DNA of 64,000 nucleotides from Nonomuraea muscovyensis (GTDB taxonomy: Bacteria > Actinomycetota > Actinomycetes > Streptosporangiales > Streptosporangiaceae). The number at the start of each line of letters is the position of its first letter. The stretch's first letter is position 1. The DNA is taken from the NCBI RefSeq assembly GCF_014207745.1, contig NZ_JACHJB010000004.1:310001-374000 (forward strand), read 5' to 3'. The notes beneath the pieces were generated by a model that saw only the letters and a program-made list of their open reading frames with translations, ran no database searches and was not told where the DNA came from. Position numbers and translations under genes: made by a program. Positions 32,788 to 40,725 of the stretch are shown piece by piece.

Positions 32788-32819
32788 AAAACCCCAGGTA
32801 GATCCCTACCTGGGGTTTT
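32788..32819. terminator. Strong rho-independent terminator after tRNA-Lys
   Basis: A perfect 13-bp stem (AAAACCCCAGGTA, TACCTGGGGTTTT) with a 6-nt loop starts 7 bases past the tRNA 3' end on the minus strand. Because the stem begins and ends in A/T runs it would work in both directions. Confidence 0.88.
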
Positions 32820-32825
32820 CTGCGG

Positions 32826-32899
32826 TGCGCCGCCAGGGACTCGAACCCCGGACCCGCTGATTAAGAGTCAGCTGCTCTGACCAACTGAGCTAGCGGCGC
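32826..32899 (-). tRNA. tRNA-Lys (CUU anticodon)
   Basis: On the minus strand a 74-nt cloverleaf folds: acceptor GCGCCGC pairs with GCGGCGC, D-arm AGCTCAGTTGGTCAGAGC, anticodon loop CTCTTAA giving CUU, T-arm with TTCGAGT, and discriminator A. The genomic sequence after the discriminator is CCG, so the terminal CCA is not fully encoded. Confidence 0.96.
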
Positions 32900-32945
32900 C
32901 TGCAACACGTGTAACTGTAGCAGCCGCCGAGCACCGCTCGCACAC

Positions 32946-33872
32946 TCAGCCGAGCCGGGAGGCCAGCCGCCCGTACGCCTCCAGCACCACATCCCAGAAC
33001 CGGTCCACCTCCAGGGAGGTCGCCACCAGGGCGTTCGCGGGCCGGTCGCGCAGCGCGAAGTCGGTCACGGTCATCCCCGAGGTGTACCGGCCGGCGGTCT
33101 CCACGTGCACCACCGCGGGCAGGCAGGTGAACAGCGACGGGTCCAGCACGTACGCGACGGCGCAGGCGTCGTGGATGGCGGGGCCGCCCTCGGCCGTGAC
33201 CACGCCGTACGAGGTGGCGGCCGGGACCAGCAGGTCGGCGGCCAGCCGGCCGAGGGGGCGCATCCGGTCGAGGACGCCCCGGGTGACCAGCGCGGTGAGG
33301 GTCACGTCGAGGCCGAGCATCTTCACCGTCCAGCCGGCGTCGAACACGATCGAGGCGGCCTCGGGATCGGCGGCCATGTTGAACTCGACGGCCGGGTTGT
33401 GGTTGCCGCGGGTGTAGCTGCCGCCCATGATGACGAAGTCGCGGGCCCACTCGGCGACGCGCGGCTCCCGGCGTAGGGCGAGGGCGATGTTGGTGAGCGG
33501 GCCGGTGGCGGCGAGCGTCACCTCGCCGGGCGCGGCGCGCAGGGTGTCCACGATGAAGTCCACGGCGTGGCCGGCGTCGGCGATGCGGGCGGGAGGCGGC
33601 AGGACGGCGTCGCCGAGGCCGGTGGAACCGTGCACGTGGGCCGCGCGGACCGTGTGCCGCAGCAGCGCGCCGGCGCTGCCGGGGACCACCGGGACGTCGC
33701 CGAGCCGCAGGAACTCCCTGAGCGCCAGGGCGTTGCGCGTCGTCCTGGCGAGATCGACGTTCCCGCCGACGGTGGTGATCCCGACGATCTCCAGGGAAGG
33801 GGAGCCACCCGCCAGGGCGAGCGCGAGCGCGTCGTCGATGCCGGGGTCGCAGTCGATGAGGAGCTTTGTCAC
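32946..33872 (-). CDS. Inosine-uridine-preferring nucleoside hydrolase family protein
   Basis: A 308-residue IU-nucleoside hydrolase with the calcium-binding signature LLIDCDPGIDDALAL, GPLTNIAL, the VEFNMAADPEAA region and HDACAVAYVLDP. It splits ribonucleosides into base and ribose for salvage. GTG 33872 begins at the conserved VTKLLIDCDPG; the open frame extends further upstream through the divergent small-RNA region, which argues against a longer protein. Confidence 0.93.
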   Translation of the reverse strand: MTKLLIDCDPGIDDALALALAGGSPSLEIVGITTVGGNVDLARTTRNALALREFLRLGDVPVVPGSAGALLRHTVRAAHVHGSTGLGDAVLPPPARIADAGHAVDFIVDTLRAAPGEVTLAATGPLTNIALALRREPRVAEWARDFVIMGGSYTRGNHNPAVEFNMAADPEAASIVFDAGWTVKMLGLDVTLTALVTRGVLDRMRPLGRLAADLLVPAATSYGVVTAEGGPAIHDACAVAYVLDPSLFTCLPAVVHVETAGRYTSGMTVTDFALRDRPANALVATSLEVDRFWDVVLEAYGRLASRLG

Positions 33873-33904
33873 GAAACCGAACCCTACGCAAGTCCGGACA
33901 TGAG

Positions 33905-34020
33905 TCGGGGCCGGGCAGTTCCCCCAAACTGCCCGGCCCCGATCGAAGGCGGTCCAGGCCGGCGATTCCCCCAAAACGCCGGCGGTCCCGCACTGCGGAC
34001 TGCGGTCCCCCTCCGCGTCC
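33905..34020 (+). ncRNA. 6C-like small RNA (three hairpins with C5 loops)
   Basis: Three stem-loops follow one another. Hairpin 1 (33905-33942) has a perfect 16-bp stem; hairpin 2 (33958-33983) has a 7-bp GCCGGCG stem; hairpin 3 (33997-34020) pairs GGAC and GCGG with CCGC and GTCC around one bulged T. Each loop shows five consecutive C: TTCCCCCAAA in 1 and 2, TCCCCCT in 3. The actinobacterial 6C RNA family is defined by hairpins with C-rich loops that bind G-rich stretches near ribosome sites. The plus strand is chosen because the C runs are on it. Exact ends are not known. Confidence 0.78.
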
Positions 34021-34131
34021 GCCTCGGTAAAAGCTCTGCAGGCCAGTCGCCGTGCTCCCGACCTGCCTCGACATTACCGAGACGAATGCAACGGACGCGT
34101 CATAACGGGGTCGAATATCGGCCTAATCGGG

Positions 34132-34524
34132 CTACGAAAGCTCCAAACGGACCTCCGTGCCCTCCGCGAGGGTGCGGCTCACCGTGCAGTACTTGTCGTG
34201 CACCCGCTGCGCGACCGCACGGTAGACCTCGTCGGCCTCCTTGGACGGCAGCTCGACGTCGTAGGTGATCGTCACCGGGCCGAGCAGGTTGGGCTCGACC
34301 TTGTCGGCGGACACCGTCATCGCCAGGCGCAGCAGCCGGTGGCCGCGCTGGGCCGTGAGCGGCTCCACGGTCACGATGTTGCACCCGCCGACGGCCGCCA
34401 GGAGCAACTCGACCGGCGTGAACACGCCGTCCTCGTCGCCGCCGCCCATGCGCACCTCGGCGCCTCGGTCGTTCGTCGCCCTGAACCCGCCGTCGTCGGT
34501 CCGCTCCACACGCACGTTTGCCAT
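34132..34524 (-). CDS. OsmC/Ohr-family protein
   Basis: A 130-residue OsmC-like protein with the two family cysteines, in VGGCNIVTVEPL (middle) and HDKYCTVSRTL (near the C-terminus). Members act as thiol-dependent peroxidases toward organic hydroperoxides, though this subgroup with a diverged N-terminus is not well characterised. Single gene, convergent with the 6C-like RNA. Confidence 0.88.
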   Translation of the reverse strand: MANVRVERTDDGGFRATNDRGAEVRMGGGDEDGVFTPVELLLAAVGGCNIVTVEPLTAQRGHRLLRLAMTVSADKVEPNLLGPVTITYDVELPSKEADEVYRAVAQRVHDKYCTVSRTLAEGTEVRLELS

Positions 34525-34656
34525 GACCTGACCCTACTCATCCGCTCCTACGGTGGCGGAACCGCGGCGGAGTCCCGCATCGCGCACGGCCCGGTGAGCG
34601 GCTTAGCGTGACATTACGGCTTCTGTGCAACGGTGGACGGCGGACAAGGAGGCAAG

Positions 34657-35433
34657 GTGACGACTTTTCCCGGAACCACCCGCGCCGAGACGATCAGCGG
34701 CATCCCCGTGAGCGTGGACATCCGCACGGCCCTGCCACGGCGGGAGCTGGCGCCTCTGCTCGACGACGCCTTCGCCTGGCTGCGGTGGGTGGACGAGACG
34801 TTCAACCCGGTCCACGAGGACAGCCAGATCGGCCGGCTCAACCGCGGGCGCACCATCGAGCAGATCCCCGAGCTGGTCGAGGTGCTGCACCGCTGCGACG
34901 AGCTGAGCGAGCGCACCGGCGGGTGGTTCGAGGCCCGGATCAACGGCGTCATCGACCCGTCCGGATACATCAAGGGGTGGGCCCTGGAACGGCTGTCCCG
35001 CGCGCTGACCAACGCCGGCGCCGTGGACCACCGCCTCGACGCGGGCGGCGACGTCAGGCTGCGCGGCTCGGCCGCGCCCGGCCGGCCCTGGCGGAGCGCG
35101 GTCCGCGACCCGCGGTCCGGGCTGGTCCGCAGGACGGTCGCGGCCCACGACCTCGCCATCGCCACGTCAGGCGGCGCCCCGGTGCTGAACCCGCGCACGG
35201 GCGGGCGCCAGGCCGGGCTGCGCTCCGTCACGGTGCTGGGGCCCGACCTCGGGGTCGCCGACGCCTACGCCACCGCCATGTACGCGATGGGGCCGGTCCT
35301 GGCCAGGCGGTTCGCCGTCGAGCTGGCCGAGTCGGAGCCGTACCAGGCGCTGATCATCGGCGGGGACGGCAGGGAGGTCGCCACGCCGGGCTTCGCGGCG
35401 TACGCGGTGTCGGAGGACCGCCTGGTCGGCTAG
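34657..35433 (+). CDS. apbE: FAD:protein FMN transferase (ApbE family)
   Basis: A 258-residue flavin transferase with WVDETFNPVHEDSQIGRLNRG, DPSGYIKGWALER, DAGGDVRLRG, ATSGG and DAYATAMYAMG (metal-binding Asp and Thr). ApbE enzymes attach FMN to Thr/Ser of flavoproteins. GTG 34657 lies 7 nt after AGGAGG; an earlier in-frame GTG lacks such a site. No target flavoprotein is encoded next to it. Confidence 0.9.
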   Translation: MTTFPGTTRAETISGIPVSVDIRTALPRRELAPLLDDAFAWLRWVDETFNPVHEDSQIGRLNRGRTIEQIPELVEVLHRCDELSERTGGWFEARINGVIDPSGYIKGWALERLSRALTNAGAVDHRLDAGGDVRLRGSAAPGRPWRSAVRDPRSGLVRRTVAAHDLAIATSGGAPVLNPRTGGRQAGLRSVTVLGPDLGVADAYATAMYAMGPVLARRFAVELAESEPYQALIIGGDGREVATPGFAAYAVSEDRLVG

Positions 35434-35463
35434 CCCCGCGGACCGCTGACCCGCAGACCCGTC

Positions 35464-35487
35464 GGACGGGCGGACGGGCGGACGGGC
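35464..35487 (+). repeat. Three tandem copies of GGACGGGC
   Basis: A short 8-bp tandem repeat in the convergent gap between apbE and a small hypothetical gene. Likely replication slippage; no role evident. Confidence 0.6.
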
Positions 35488-35523
35488 GGGACGGCGGCGC
35501 GGGGCCGGGAGCAGGACAGGGGG

Positions 35524-35799
35524 TCAGGCGTCCGGGTGCTTGGACAGGTAGTCGATGTAGACGGGGCGCAGGGCGTCGCCGAGGTGTCCCTCGCCGGCGG
35601 CGAGCGCATCGCTGAGCAGGGCGGACACCCGGCTGAGGTCGGCGGTCGTCTCCGTCTCGTGCCCTGACGCGGCCTCGGCGGCCGGGATGATCTTCAGCAG
35701 GTTCCACAGGAAACCGACGTCCCCGTGGCGAACGGCGTAGCGGACCGCACGCTCGTGCAGTTCGCCGGCGGGCAGTGACTCCAGTCCCTCGGTGCTCAT
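35524..35799 (-). CDS. Small conserved-type hypothetical protein
   Basis: A 91-residue acidic, mostly helical protein (STEGLESLPAGELHERAVRYA at the start, YIDYLSKHPDA at the end). I recognise no domain. ATG 35799 follows a GGAGGCGAG ribosome site, and codon bias is that of a real gene. It is divergent from the holin-like membrane protein. Confidence 0.72.
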   Translation of the reverse strand: MSTEGLESLPAGELHERAVRYAVRHGDVGFLWNLLKIIPAAEAASGHETETTADLSRVSALLSDALAAGEGHLGDALRPVYIDYLSKHPDA

Positions 35800-35925
35800 C
35801 TCGCCTCCTCCCCGGCCCTCTATCCCGCGTCCCCGGCCCAAAACGCCACCCTGACGGCCGGGAAGCGCGAACGGCGCGCCGGTGGGCTATCCGAACGCCA
35901 GGCACGAATGGGAGGATCATCCAGC

Positions 35926-36306
35926 GTGAGATTCATCATCAGAACCATCGCGGCAGCGGCCGCGCTGTGGGTCGCCGTCCAACTCCTCGACGGCATCAAG
36001 GTCACCGCACCGGAGAACTCCGCCACCTACTGGGGCACGCTGCTCATCGTCGCGCTGATCTTCGGCCTGATCAACGCCGTCGTGAAGCCCATCGTCAAGG
36101 CGCTCGGCTGCGCGATCATCGTGCTCACGCTCGGAGTGTTCCTGCTGATCATCAACGCGGCCATGCTGCTGCTGACGAGCTGGATCGCGGGGCAGCTCGA
36201 CATCCCCTTCCACGTCGACGACTTCTATCCGGCCGCCTTCTGGGGCGCGATCATCATCAGCGTGGTGAGCTGGCTGCTCGGGCTCTTCATCCCCGACGGC
36301 GACTGA
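35926..36306 (+). CDS. Four-helix membrane protein, phage-holin superfamily IV / DUF type
   Basis: A 126-residue protein with four hydrophobic helices (about 3-22, 37-56, 61-88 and 106-123) and the typical LIFGLINAVVKPIVKAL segment of the PF04020 family. These are ordinary chromosomal proteins in actinobacteria, not phage lysis genes. GTG 35926 is favoured by GGAGG 10 nt upstream; ATG 35908 is possible. Confidence 0.85.
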   Translation: MRFIIRTIAAAAALWVAVQLLDGIKVTAPENSATYWGTLLIVALIFGLINAVVKPIVKALGCAIIVLTLGVFLLIINAAMLLLTSWIAGQLDIPFHVDDFYPAAFWGAIIISVVSWLLGLFIPDGD

Positions 36307-36319
36307 CCCCGCACGCCCC

Positions 36320-37315
36320 TCACGCCCGGGGCGGGTGGCTGACCGAGCCGCGTTCGCGCAGGGTGGGCTGCTGGACGACGCGGCGGCGGCGGCCGACGCC
36401 GTCGGCCGCCGCCGACACCAGGCGGACCGCGGCCCGCACGATGCCGTCGATGTCCCAGTCGACGGTGGTGAGCCCCGGCGTGAGCAGCCCCGACATGGGG
36501 TGGTCGTCGTACCCCATGACCGAGACGTCGCCGGGGATGGACAGCCCCAGCTCGGCCGCCGCCGCGTAGACGCCGTAGGCGATCGAGTCGGCGAAGCAGA
36601 AGACGGCGCTCGGCCGGACGTCGCTCAGGACGCGGTGGGCCGCCCGGGTGGCGGCGGCGAGCCCGTGGGGCGCGGTGACCACCGTGATGTCGAGGCCGAG
36701 CCGGTCGGCCTCGGCCGTGACGTGCACGTCGGCCGGGCGGTCGGGGGTGCTGGCCCGGGTCGGGGTGAGCACGGCGACGCGCCGGTGCCCGAGCTCCTTG
36801 AGGTGCTCCAGCGCGAGCGTGACGCCGCGGCGGTTGTCGAAGACCACCTCGCCGGCGGTGCCGGCCAGCGAGTCGCCGATCGCGACCACGGGCACGGACT
36901 CGCACAGCTCCGGCCAGAACGCCGCCGCCGGGTCGAGTGGCTGCACGATCATGCCGTCGACCCGCTGGTCGCGTAGCTGCTGGGCGAGGGCGCGCTCGCG
37001 GTCCGGGTCGCCGACGGCGTCGAGGATGAGGGCGTAGCGGTCCTTCTCGCGCAGGCCCCTGCTGATGCCGACGGCGAGCGACTGCTGCCACAGGTCTTCG
37101 AGGGAGCCGCAGAGCAGGCCGATCATGCCGGTGCGGCCGCTGGCCAGCGCCCTGGCGATGGGGTCGGCCTCGTAACCGAGTTCGGCGGCTGCGGCGCGGA
37201 CCCGCTCCATGGTCTCCTCGGAGACCTGCAGGCCGCGCAGCGCGTAGGAGACGGCCGCAGGAGACAGCCCTGTAGCGCGGGCCACTTCCCGGATCGTCGC
37301 TCTCTTCCGGGGCAT
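36320..37315 (-). CDS. LacI-family transcriptional regulator
   Basis: A 331-residue repressor with the N-terminal HTH TIREVARATGLSPAAVSYALRG and hinge, then a periplasmic-binding-protein-like sugar domain ending in the effector region. Divergent from the amidohydrolase/cysteine dioxygenase pair; three adjacent palindromic sites lie between them and are the likely targets. Confidence 0.93.
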   Translation of the reverse strand: MPRKRATIREVARATGLSPAAVSYALRGLQVSEETMERVRAAAAELGYEADPIARALASGRTGMIGLLCGSLEDLWQQSLAVGISRGLREKDRYALILDAVGDPDRERALAQQLRDQRVDGMIVQPLDPAAAFWPELCESVPVVAIGDSLAGTAGEVVFDNRRGVTLALEHLKELGHRRVAVLTPTRASTPDRPADVHVTAEADRLGLDITVVTAPHGLAAATRAAHRVLSDVRPSAVFCFADSIAYGVYAAAAELGLSIPGDVSVMGYDDHPMSGLLTPGLTTVDWDIDGIVRAAVRLVSAAADGVGRRRRVVQQPTLRERGSVSHPPRA

Positions 37316-37396
37316 TGCGTCAGCTTATTGCGTGGCGCCGCCGCAATCGGGAAAGCCACCGTACCGGCCGGGGCATCGCGTTGACAGGAACCGAGG

Positions 37397-37434
37397 TGAA
37401 GCGGTTCACTGAACCGTATCACTGAACCGCTTCA
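37397..37434. promoter_or_regulatory. Triple LacI-type operator array
   Basis: Three 12-bp sites centred on CG are spaced by a single base: TGAAGCGGTTCA (37397-37408), TGAACCGTATCA (37410-37421) and TGAACCGCTTCA (37423-37434). The outer two are exact reverse complements of each other. A TTGACA -35-like box (37381-37386) lies just left of the array. Confidence 0.72.
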
Positions 37435-37501
37435 CGAGCTCGATTCGGCGGAATGATCCTCTAACCTATAAAGTCTGTAGGAAATACAGGGAGGTGTGAT
37501 C

Positions 37502-38368
37502 GTGACCATCGACGTGCACCAGCACGTGTGGACCCCGTCCTTCGTCGAAGCGCTGCGTGCCCGCCGCACACCGCCCCGCCTGGACGGCTGGACGCTGCTG
37601 CTCGACGGTGAGCCTCCCTACGAGGTGAACCCCGCCGACCACGAGGCCCGCGACACCACCGGCCTGGCGCTGGCCCTGGTGTCCCTGTCCAGCCCCCTCG
37701 GCATCGAGTCGCTGCCTCCCGAGGAGGCGTGGCCGCTCATCGACGCCTACCACGACGGCGCGCTCGCGCTCGGCGAGCCGTTCGGCGCCTGGGCGGCCAC
37801 CTGCCACAGCGAGCCCGACCCGGGCCGCCTGGCCGAGGACCTCGACCGCGGCTTCGCCGGGCTCCAGATCCCCGCGACGGCCCTGCCCGACGACCGGCTG
37901 CTGGAGGTGCTCACCGACCGCGACCTGCCGCTCTTCGTCCACCCCGGCCCGGCCGCGGCCCAGCCGGACGCGTCCCTGCCGTCGTGGTGGCCCGCGCTGG
38001 TGCCGTACGTGCAGCAGATGCACGCGGCCTGGCACCACTTCCACGCCGTCGTCCGCCCCAGGCACCCGAGGCTGCGCGTGTGCTTCGCGCTGCTCGCCGG
38101 CCTGGCGCCGCTGCACACCGAGCGGCTGCTCGCCAGGGGCGGCGCCGGCCGTGGCCGGGTCGATCCGGGCTGCTACGTGGAGACCTCCTCCTACGGCCCG
38201 CGCGCCATCGACGCGGTCGTCCGCGAACTCGGCGTCGACGTCGTCGTGAACGGCTCCGACGCCCCCTACGCCACCGCACCCGAGCCCGGACTCGGCGAGG
38301 CCGCCTCGCACGCGATCCGGGTCGTCAACCCCCGTCGTCTACTCGGTAGAAAGGAGACACTCACGTGA
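37502..38368 (+). CDS. Amidohydrolase-family (TIM-barrel) hydrolase
   Basis: A 288-residue amidohydrolase_2-like protein with the metal motif DVHQHVW at the N-terminus, FVHPGP in the middle and NGSDAPYA near the end. These enzymes hydrolyse or decarboxylate small ring or amide substrates; the substrate is unknown. GTG 37502 is 7 nt after GGGAGG. Its stop overlaps the GTG of the cysteine-dioxygenase-like gene, so the two act together under the LacI operators. Confidence 0.82.
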   Translation: MTIDVHQHVWTPSFVEALRARRTPPRLDGWTLLLDGEPPYEVNPADHEARDTTGLALALVSLSSPLGIESLPPEEAWPLIDAYHDGALALGEPFGAWAATCHSEPDPGRLAEDLDRGFAGLQIPATALPDDRLLEVLTDRDLPLFVHPGPAAAQPDASLPSWWPALVPYVQQMHAAWHHFHAVVRPRHPRLRVCFALLAGLAPLHTERLLARGGAGRGRVDPGCYVETSSYGPRAIDAVVRELGVDVVVNGSDAPYATAPEPGLGEAASHAIRVVNPRRLLGRKETLT

Positions 38369-38955
38369 CCGAGGCCGCTCAGCCGACCATCGACCACAGC
38401 CGTCCCACCCAGGACACGAGCCTGTGCACCGGGCTTCCGGAGCGCACGCTCGACCGTCGCGAGTTGCGCGCCCTGGTCGACGACCTGGCCGCCCGCCCGC
38501 AGGAGTGGGTCCACCACGTGGACTTCCCCGAGGACGGCGGGCGCCACTACGCCTCGCTGCACCGGGACGCCTACGTGGACGTCTGGCTGCTGTGCTGGCG
38601 GCCCGAGGACGACACGGGCTGGCACGACCACGACATCTCCTCCGGCGCGGTGCGCGTGGTGCAGGGGGCGCTGCTCGAGTGCAACCCGCGCATCGGCGGC
38701 GAGCACCTGGAGACGGTGGTGACGGAGGGACAGGCGTTCTCGTTCGGCCCGGACCACATCCACCGGCTCACGGGCGCCGTGCAGGGCAGCGTCTCGATCC
38801 ACGCCTACTCGCCGCCGCTGTGGCGGCTCGGCCAGTACTCGATCGACGGCACCGGCGTGATGCGCCGCGTCTCGGTCAGCTACGCCGACGAGCTGCGCCC
38901 GCTCGACCCGGAGCCCGAGGCGGAGCTGCCCGCTAGGGACGGCGCCGCGGCCTGA
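38365..38955 (+). CDS. Cysteine-dioxygenase-family cupin
   Basis: A 196-residue cupin with the three-histidine iron site: TGWHDHDISSG (two His) and FGPDHIHRL (third). It belongs to the type I cysteine dioxygenase family, which oxidises thiols such as cysteine to sulfinates. Translationally coupled to the amidohydrolase by a GTGA overlap; it overlaps the convergent FhuF-like gene by 23 nt. Confidence 0.87.
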   Translation: MTEAAQPTIDHSRPTQDTSLCTGLPERTLDRRELRALVDDLAARPQEWVHHVDFPEDGGRHYASLHRDAYVDVWLLCWRPEDDTGWHDHDISSGAVRVVQGALLECNPRIGGEHLETVVTEGQAFSFGPDHIHRLTGAVQGSVSIHAYSPPLWRLGQYSIDGTGVMRRVSVSYADELRPLDPEPEAELPARDGAAA

Positions 38956-39592
38956 GCACGCAGCAGCTTCCGCAGGCGTCCGCCCCGGGCAGCGTGACCC
39001 ACAGGCAGCACGTCCTGCGGAAGTAGCCGTCGCCGTGGGGCTCGATCAGCCCGTCCACGGGCTTGCCCACCTGGCGCAGCAGCTCCATGAAGTCGGCCGG
39101 GACGACGCTGGTCAGCGGATGGACCAGCGCCTCGGCGGTCGAGCCCCACAGCGTCCGCTCGCCCACCTTGGCCAGCGAGGCCAAGGTGCGCACCAGGGGC
39201 TCCTGCGCGTCGGCCAGCGCCCGGGCGATCGCCGGCGCGCCGGTGCCCCACTCCAGGCGGGAGGCGGCGATGGTCACGCCCGCATCGGAGACCTTGAAGT
39301 ACGTGGCCTCCAGCGGCATCAGCGGGATCGGCGCGTCGAGCGCCCAGCCGAGCGCCATCGGCATCGTGTGCCAGTAGGCGTAGGTCTTCCAGAACAGCGC
39401 GGCGCCGACGTGACGCGGGGCCTTCCAGCGCGCGGCGGTCTCGTCGGCCAGCTCGCCCAGCAGCGTGTACGGCGCGCGCAGCAACTCGGCGACCGAGGTC
39501 CAGGTGTCGTCCGGGGAGACGGTCAGGCCGGGCTCCAGCCCGATCACGCCGCCACGTTCGGCGGCCACTCGGTCGAGCACGTCGGTCACCAC
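38933..39592 (-). CDS. FhuF-like [2Fe-2S] ferric-siderophore reductase
   Basis: A 219-residue protein whose C-terminus carries RRTCCLWVTLPGADACGSCC: the Cys-Cys then CxxCC pattern that holds the [2Fe-2S] cluster in FhuF proteins, which free iron from ferric siderophores in the cytoplasm. GTG start. An iron-box palindrome 26 bp upstream supports an iron-starvation role. Confidence 0.88.
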   Translation of the reverse strand: MVTDVLDRVAAERGGVIGLEPGLTVSPDDTWTSVAELLRAPYTLLGELADETAARWKAPRHVGAALFWKTYAYWHTMPMALGWALDAPIPLMPLEATYFKVSDAGVTIAASRLEWGTGAPAIARALADAQEPLVRTLASLAKVGERTLWGSTAEALVHPLTSVVPADFMELLRQVGKPVDGLIEPHGDGYFRRTCCLWVTLPGADACGSCCVLRPRRRP

Positions 39593-39617
39593 GCCGGAAG
39601 TCCTTCCCCTGATGCCA

Positions 39618-39634
39618 TAGGTAAGCCTTACCTA
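39618..39634. promoter_or_regulatory. IdeR/DtxR-type iron box
   Basis: TAGGTAAG-C-CTTACCTA is a perfect 17-bp palindrome matching the actinobacterial iron-box pattern (TTAGGTTAGGCTAACCTAA), with an overlapping AAGGTAGC half-site to the right. It lies 26 bp before the fhuF-like start. Confidence 0.85.
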
Positions 39635-39689
39635 AGGTAGCAGGATTCCCCGCCGGCACCGCAACAACCCCGTACCCTGACATAGGGTG

Positions 39690-39703
39690 TGACAACGTTG
39701 TCC
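39690..39703. promoter_or_regulatory. LacI-type operator before the LacI gene
   Basis: TGACAACGTTGTCC differs by one base from the perfect palindrome TGACAACGTTGTCA at 55815-55828 in front of a sugar ABC importer. It lies 30 bp upstream of the regulator start. Confidence 0.75.
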
Positions 39704-39732
39704 ATGCGACCGACATGGGACATGATCCAGGC

Positions 39733-40725
39733 GTGAGACCGACGATGAAGGACGTCGCCTCCGCCGCCGGCGTGGCACTCAAGACCGTGTCACGGGTGGT
39801 GAACGGCGAGCCGGGCGTCAACCCGGGCACGGCCGAGCGGGTGCGCGAGGCCATCGAGCGGCTCGGCTACAGCCGCAACGAGAGCGCCCGCGTGCTGCGC
39901 CGGGGCCGGACGTCGACCGTCGGCCTGGTCATCGAGGACGTGGCCGACCCCTTCTACTCGGTGCTGGGCCGCGCGGTCGAGGACGTGACCACCGCGCACG
40001 GCTGCCTGCTGCTGAGCGGGTCGTCCGGCGAGGACCCGGCCAGGGAGCGCGAGCTGATCCGCACGTTCTGCGCGCGCCGGGTGGACGGGCTGATCGTCGT
40101 GCCGGCCGGCGAGGACCACTCCTTCCTGCGGCCGGAGCTGGATGCGGGCACACCGGCCGTGTTCGTCGACCGGCCGCCCGGCCCCGGCCTGGACGTGGAC
40201 ACCGTGCTCTGCGACAACGCCGCGGGCGCCCGCCTGGCCACCCGCCACCTGCTCGCCCACGGGCATCGGCGGATCGCCTTCCTCGGCGACCGGCCGTCGA
40301 TCTTCACGGCCTCCCGCAGGCTGCACGGGTACCGCGCCGCTCTGGGCCGCCTGTTCGACGAGCGCCTCGTGGCGATGCGCGCCCCCACCCCGGAGGGGGT
40401 GCGCGCCGACCTCGAAAGGATGCTCGCCCTGGACGACCCGCCGACCGCGCTCTTCACGGGCAACGGCCGGCTCACCATGACCGCGCTGCGCGCCCTGCGG
40501 ACAAGGGAGGACGGCAGGAGGATGGCGCTGGTCGGGTTCGACGACTTCGAGCTGGCCGACCTGCTGCGCCCCGGCGTGACCGTGGTGGCGCAGGACCCCA
40601 CCTCGATGGGCGGGCTCGCGGCCGAGCTGCTGTTCCGCCGCCTGGCCGGCGACGGCGGCCCAGCGGAGCACCTGCGCCTGCCCGTCCGCGTCATCCCCCG
40701 TGGCTCGGGAGAGCTTCCGCCCTGA
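39733..40725 (+). CDS. LacI-family transcriptional regulator of a remote sugar importer
   Basis: A 330-residue repressor: HTH TMKDVASAAGVALKTVSRVVNG, hinge NESARVLRRG, then the sugar-binding domain with DRPPGPGLD and VGFDDFELADLL. GTG 39733 gives the normal N-terminus; ATG 39715 would add six residues. The operator in its own promoter recurs before the importer at 52.7-55.8 kb, so it probably controls both. Its 3' end overlaps the convergent MFS gene by 35 nt. Confidence 0.92.
   Translation: MRPTMKDVASAAGVALKTVSRVVNGEPGVNPGTAERVREAIERLGYSRNESARVLRRGRTSTVGLVIEDVADPFYSVLGRAVEDVTTAHGCLLLSGSSGEDPARERELIRTFCARRVDGLIVVPAGEDHSFLRPELDAGTPAVFVDRPPGPGLDVDTVLCDNAAGARLATRHLLAHGHRRIAFLGDRPSIFTASRRLHGYRAALGRLFDERLVAMRAPTPEGVRADLERMLALDDPPTALFTGNGRLTMTALRALRTREDGRRMALVGFDDFELADLLRPGVTVVAQDPTSMGGLAAELLFRRLAGDGGPAEHLRLPVRVIPRGSGELPP

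Noticed and set aside
32826..32899. tRNA-Lys as an integration site for a genomic island carrying the cluster
   Set aside because: No integrase gene and no repeated copy of the tRNA 3' end was noticed in the window.
35464..35487. Short tandem repeats as a CRISPR array
   Set aside because: The units are 8 bp and directly abutting, with no spacers and no cas genes.
35926..36306. Holin-like protein as evidence of a prophage
   Set aside because: The family is a normal chromosomal membrane protein in actinobacteria and no other phage gene is nearby.
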